Below are positions 42,607-46,993 of a stretch of DNA of 46,993 bases, in pieces. Both the position numbers and the translations under genes were made by a program. This DNA is from Streptomyces sp. GKU 895 (GTDB taxonomy: Bacteria; Actinomycetota; Actinomycetes; Streptomycetales; Streptomycetaceae): NCBI GenBank assembly GCA_002027195.1, contig MWJO01000064.1:1-46993 (forward strand), read 5' to 3'. Below the pieces are notes generated by a model. It was not told the DNA's origin, did not search any database, and worked only from the letters and a program-made list of their open reading frames with translations. The stretch's first letter is position 1; every line of letters starts with the position of its first letter.

Positions 42607-44230
42607 GAGCCCCTGCGCCGTCTCCTGAGCCGCATCACGCCGGAGGCGCCCCGCCGGCACCCGCCCACACCGATCGTGGCGCGTCCGGCGCGCGGGCACC
42701 GCCGCCGACCCCGCAGACCCACCGGCCCACCTCCTCCGCGGCCGCCCCGCCAGGCGAGCGGCGCCACGACCACGGTGTCGCTTCAGCGTGCGCCCGGCCC
42801 GCCCGCCGGAGAGGATCTCCGGAACCGGCGCCGCCCGTCTCGTACACCTCCTTCCCACCGTCGACTGGCGCGTCGCCGCCCGATTCACCTCTCCGCACCG
42901 GGTCTCGCGCGCTCGAGGCGCGCTGCACCGGGCGGGGCGGCGGAGTGGAGCTGCACGAGGGCGGCGGGGCGGTCTGGCTGCTCAGCGGGATCGGCCCGGC
43001 GGTCGGCACCGAGCTGCTGACCTGCACGGCGGCGCGCTCGCGATCGGCCACGGTGCCCTGGCGGGCGAACGGGGCGGCCCGACGGTTGAGCGAAGTGCTG
43101 GCCTGGCCCGGGCTCGACCTGATGGACCTGATCTCCGCCTCCCTTGTCTCTCCCGCCCGCCGACCACCGCACCTGCTGGTGCTGACGGCCGCACCCTGCT
43201 GTCGTCCGTCGTCCGCCAGGCGCTGGCCTTCGGCGTCGAGTGTCCACGCTCGCCGTCCGGGCACGTCTCTGGGACAGTCCGGACACCCCCACGAGCTGAC
43301 CGCCTTCGCGTTGACGGCACCGACGCGATTCCGCACGCCTTGGTCGTGGCCCTGTCGGCGCGCCCCGGACGGCGGTGGCGCCGCCCGGTGACCGGTTGCG
43401 AACGGCTGCTGCTGGACGTACGACGCGCCTCCCTCAGACGACTCCTGCTGTACTCCCGGTGCCGGAAGGCGAGTTGTGGCTGGTCGGCGACCGCGAGGAG
43501 GCCTCCGCCGCGGCTGGAGCCGCTGGGGCGCCCTCGCCGGTGCCGACCGAGCTGGTCGGGGTGGCGGCCGAACCCCGCCGCCGCCTCCGCGTTGCCGGAT
43601 GCCGCACGCGTGCCGTCGACCGGTGCGGTGGTGCCGGACGCCCACGCGGACACCGCGGTCGACGCCGTCCCTGGACGACGACGAACTGCCTCTGCCGGTA
43701 CTTGCCGGCCGGCCGCTCGGCGAGACGGGTTCCTGCGCGGGTCCCGGGCATCATCTGCTTCGAACCGGTGGGCCTGGCCGCGACCTCCCTTCGGCATGCC
43801 CTGCACGCATCGGCCCCGGCAGCCTGTTCCTGGAGTCGGGCACCGCCACTCGCTGCCACCGCGGCCGCGCGCGCCCACCTGTTCGGCTCGACGGCACCTC
43901 GGCGGTGGTCTGCTGGCACGGCGGCCTAAGCCGCTTCCGCTCGCCCCGATGGTGCCCCTGTGGACCTGTGGGCCCCACCGGGCCCGGTCGAGGTCTCCAG
44001 CGGCCTGTCCAAGGCGGGCCGCGAACTCCTCGACGCCCTGGACGCGTTGGCCGCGGCGAGCGGCACCTCGCAAGGTCCGCCCCGACGCCCACCACGACCG
44101 CCGAGGCCGAACGCGCCACCGCCTCCGCGCCACAGGTGACCACGAGGCCGCCGCGAGGCCTACCGCTCGCCGGTGACCATCTGAAGCGGCCAGACTCTTC
44201 GAACAGGCGGCGCTGGAGGACGGAGGGTGA
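42603..44230 (+). pseudogene. bpX-like accessory gene of a MoxR-propeller system, many frameshifts
   Basis: A GTG at 42603 overlaps the TPR stop, and TGA at 44228-44230 ends a segment reading AARLFEQAALEDGG, so the gene span is well bounded. Between these, coding-like pieces lie in alternating frames: ARLVHLLPTVDWRVAARF, GVELHEGGGAVWLLSG, RLSEVLAWPGLDLMDLI, LLSSVVRQALAFGVE, PEGELWLVGDREEAS, LDDDELPLPVLAGRPLG, PGSLFLESGTAT and VEVSSGLSKAGRELLDALDA. At least six shifts are needed. The protein would be about 540 aa. I do not recognise it firmly; context suggests a bpX domain protein of a MoxR-vWA-beta-propeller system. The shift density fits either poor sequence or real decay. Confidence 0.55.
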
Positions 44231-46993
44231 CGGCGACCCGACAGCGCAAACGCCCGGCCGACCGGACGGACGACGGCACAGCGGCGATGCCGCCCGCAAC
44301 GCAGCACAGAGCGCCGCCGCACCACTCGAGGCGCCCGCACTGCCCGAAGCCCCCGCCCTCCGGCCCCGGCGGCTGCTCGCTCCCAGCGGCAGCGATCCGT
44401 GCACCGGTCTCTCCGGACGGCACCGCGTTCGTGCATCTCACCGAGCGGGCCCTGAGCTGTCGTGACGACACCGGGCGGGTGCTGTGGTCGACGCCCGGGG
44501 AGGGTGTGCCGGCGGCCGTGGCCTGGGGGCCGGACGGCGGGGAGGTGTTCGTGCTGCGGGCCGGGCGGGTCGAGGTCTACGACGGGGACAGCGGGGCATT
44601 GGCCGACGACGGGTTCCCGGTGTCGGCCGGCGCGGACACGCTCACGGTGTCGCCCGACGGACTGTGGGTGGCCTGCGCCGGCGACGGGGTGCTCGTCCAC
44701 CACCGGGGCACCCTCGCGTCGTCCCCGCTGCCCACGGTGGACCCGGTGGTCGCCCTGGCCTGGGACCCCCAGGGCCGCCAGCTGTGCCTGGCCACCGCCA
44801 CCGCGCTCCAGTTGTGGAGCGTCTCCCCGGTCCGGATGGACTTCGCCCCGTGCACCGGCCGCAGCGGCATCACCGCCCTCGCCTGGTCGCCGGACCGCGA
44901 CGCGCTCGCCTTCGCCGACACGGCGGGCCTGCACCTGGTGGACCGCGCCACCGGCCGGACGCTCGCCGAGGCGCCGGTCGACGGTGCCGTCGTCGGACTG
45001 GGGTTCAGCCGGACCGGGCGGTTCCTCGTGGTCGCCACCGACCACGAGGTCCTGCTCGTCCTCGACCGTGCGCTGGAGCGGGCCGCGCAGTTGCCCGCGC
45101 GTGTCAGGTCACCGCGGGACCTGAGTGTCTCGGCGACCGGGCGGGTGCTGTTCACCGGCGGCGCGGGCCCGGAACTGTGGGAGCTGCCGGACGCGGCGCC
45201 GTACCGCGCGGAACGCCGGGTCGGCGTCCGCTGCGCAGCTGGGCGGCGGCGATGTGCCGCTCGGGTGGGCCGGGCGCTGCCGGCGCTACGGGACCGGGCG
45301 CCCCGGATCACCGGCCGGACGCTGCTGTACGACGCCGGCGACGGCCTGTGGGCCCCGGCGATCGCCCCCGCGCGGGACGCCGCTGGGTCCTGGAGACCGG
45401 CGGCCGGTGCGCTCACCCTGCTGAGCGCACCGGCCCGGACGACGGACGCCGCGACGTGGCCGTGGCCACCGGGCCGGGCGCGCCCATGACCTCGAACTCT
45501 CCCCCGGCTCACCACAGTTGCTGGCCTGCGCCTCGCGCGAGGGCCACTCGGGGCTGACCGTCGTCGACCTGGACGGCGGCGAGATCCGGGCCGTACTGGA
45601 GGGCGGTCAGGGTCCCGTGTGGTGCCCGGCACCGGCCGAGGGGTCGGCGACGCTGGTCGTGCCCGAGCCGGGGCCCGCGCCCACCCACCTGCTCGTGCAC
45701 GTCCTGGACGCCCGCGGCGTCCCGGCACAGCAGCGCGCGAGTCTGCATCTCCCGCAGGGCACGGGCCGCCCACCTGGTCGCCGGACGCACGCTGCTCGCG
45801 GCCGGGACCCAGGGTGCCGTCATGCTCTGGCACATGCCGCGCAGGGAGCGGGCCGGCGACTGCCCCTGCCCTCCGGCGCGTTCGCCACCCGGGCCGCCTG
45901 GTCGCCGGACGGCAGCCGGCTGGCCGCGACGCCGCCCGCCGGACAGGGGCCGTTGGTGGTGTGGTCGACCGCTGACCTGGCGGTGCTGCGCGAGTTCGGC
46001 GCGCCCGGCGGGCGCGGCTGGGCACCGGCGCTGGTCTGGTCGCCGGACGGCTCCCTGCTCGCCGCGCCGGGCCCCGGTGCCGACACCGCGGTGGTCGAGG
46101 TGTGGGACGTGAGCCGGGGCACGGTGACGATGACCTTGGACGACGGCCCCGGGCGCGGGCCGGTGTGGTCGGTGCGCTGGTCTGCCGACGGGCGGCGACT
46201 GGCCGTGACGTACAGCGGCGGCCGCACCCTCATGTGGGAGGTGCGGACCTCGCCGGAGTCGACGGAACCTGGCCCACCGCTGCCCGAAGCCCCGTCCTAC
46301 CTCGCCGAGTTGGGCGCGATGGCAGCCGCGGCCGACGCGGCCGTCCCCCTGGACGCGCTCGCGGACATCTCACGGCTCCTGCGCCCGGCGCCACCGCCAG
46401 GACGCCGGCTCGTCCACCAGAGCCCGGCCGCCCGCGCCCTGCGGGAGCTGGGCTGGCCGCGCTCCGCACATCCGGCGCTCAGCGCGCTGGTGGCATCGCG
46501 GCTGCCGGGGGACGCACGGTACGTACCGCCGCCGGGCGTGTCCCTCCAGGAACTGCGCACCACACTGGAGTGGGGCCTGCGCGGCAGCGGCGAACAGCCG
46601 GAGCGGCCCTCCGTCACGAGCGCCGAGCTGGCCGCCGCCCTGGACCGGGTCGAACACGAACTCCTGCCACTGCTCGCCCTGTTGGGGCCGGAAGCGGTCC
46701 GTGAGGACCCGGCGCTGCCGCTGCGCCTGGCGGACGGGCCGTGGGCGTCGGCCGCGGAGGCCGCCGCCCGGCTCCCCGACCTGCCCTCGCGGCTGCCCCT
46801 CCTCCTCGGTGACGACCTCCCCGGCCCCGCCACGGCCGGCGCGCCGGCGCAGTGGGCCCGGCACGGCCCGCCGGACGCCTCGTGCCCAGCCAATGGCCTT
46901 GCCCGCCCCCCTGTTGAACGCGCTGTGGGCCCCAGGACGCGCTGCTGTACCGCACCGGCGCGGGCGGCTGCCGTGGACCGAGCGGGACGCGGT
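44227..46993 (+). CDS. Beta-propeller (WD40-like) protein, frameshifted, 3' end outside window
   Basis: The start GTG 44227 overlaps the previous stop and has GGAGG eight bases upstream. After a basic lead, seven or more WD-like blades are readable: VAWGPDGGEVFVLRAG, LTVSPDGLWVACAGDGVL, LAWDPQGRQLCLATA, LAWSPDRDALAFADTAG, GFSRTGRFLVVATDHE, AAWSPDGSRLAATPPAG, LVWSPDGSLLAAPG and VRWSADGRRLAVTYSGG. A helical C-terminal region follows (SYLAELGAMAAAADAA, LVHQSPAARALRELGW) and runs out of the window. Frames change near 44395, near 45225, between 45440 and 45500, and near 45780. Propellers of this kind are the sensor or scaffold of MoxR-vWA-propeller ternary systems. The vWA partner is not visible here and may lie to the right. 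Confidence 0.72.

Noticed and set aside
42982..45045. 687-aa open frame on the minus strand
   Set aside because: It is Arg/Pro/Gly-rich antisense of the bpX-like and propeller genes; the WD-like blades on the plus strand are clearly the real signal.
1..46993. tRNA, rRNA, CRISPR arrays, insertion sequences or attachment sites
   Set aside because: None was recognised on reading both strands; no transposase motif, regularly spaced identical repeats or tRNA-like end sequence was seen.

Overview
The window reads as very high-GC Streptomyces (or close relative) chromosome. Codons end in G/C, GTG and TTG starts are common, genes are coupled by ATGA/GTGA overlaps, and the gene set is actinomycete-like (sbcC/sbcD, DUF1015, an A-factor-type butyrolactone locus). 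No rRNA, tRNA, CRISPR array or insertion sequence was recognised. Both edges cut a gene: sbcC on the left and a beta-propeller gene on the right.

Region 1 (1-3493, minus) is DNA-repair housekeeping: sbcC (partial, frameshifted) and sbcD. Region 2 (3722-6990) is a gamma-butyrolactone signalling cassette. It holds an NAD-epimerase-like gene, an AfsA-type synthase, a divergent ArpA/ScbR-type TetR receptor, and four palindromic ARE-like operators. The last operator is almost perfect and overlaps a TTGACA box ahead of the next operon.

Region 3 (7449-19279, plus) is a compact biosynthetic gene cluster without NRPS or PKS. It encodes an M20 peptidase, SbnA-like and SbnB-like enzymes (L-2,3-diaminopropionate, Dap), a PaaK-like adenylate-forming enzyme, an AsnB-type amidotransferase, an Asp/Asn-hydroxylase-type dioxygenase, two ATP-grasp ligases and an MFS exporter. 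The set resembles the dapdiamide / N-fumaramoyl-Dap logic: make Dap, acylate its beta-amine with an activated diacid, amidate the free carboxylate, then ligate an amino acid. I infer a small Dap peptide under butyrolactone control. A DUF1015 gene is translationally coupled to the end of the cluster and may supply O-phosphoserine.

Region 4 (20950-25151) is ordinary: a DHA2 MFS exporter, YigZ, a SixA-type phosphatase, a frameshifted conserved gene and a CoA-binding protein.

Region 5 (25218-46993) is the most unusual part: two divergent operons resembling NTP-dependent conflict or signalling systems of multicellular bacteria. The minus operon (31085 to 25218) encodes a 49-aa protein, a pseudokinase joined to a P-loop GTPase, two GTPase-associated proteins, a membrane coiled-coil protein and a MotB-like membrane protein. 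The plus operon (31293 to beyond the window) encodes an EAD-CHAT caspase-like protease, a RING-like zinc protein, a ThiF-type E1, an EAD-Ubl-E2 fusion with canonical HPN and Cys, a JAB/JAMM isopeptidase, an all-helical protein, a Cdc48/FtsH-like AAA unfoldase, a MoxR ATPase, small accessory proteins, a TPR protein and a beta-propeller protein. This is a nearly complete ubiquitin-like conjugation, unfoldase and protease pathway in one transcription unit.

Many genes outside the biosynthetic cluster carry single-base frameshifts, usually in G/C runs, while the cluster itself is intact. I think most are sequencing or assembly indels, but real decay of the 42.6-46 kb genes cannot be excluded from sequence alone.
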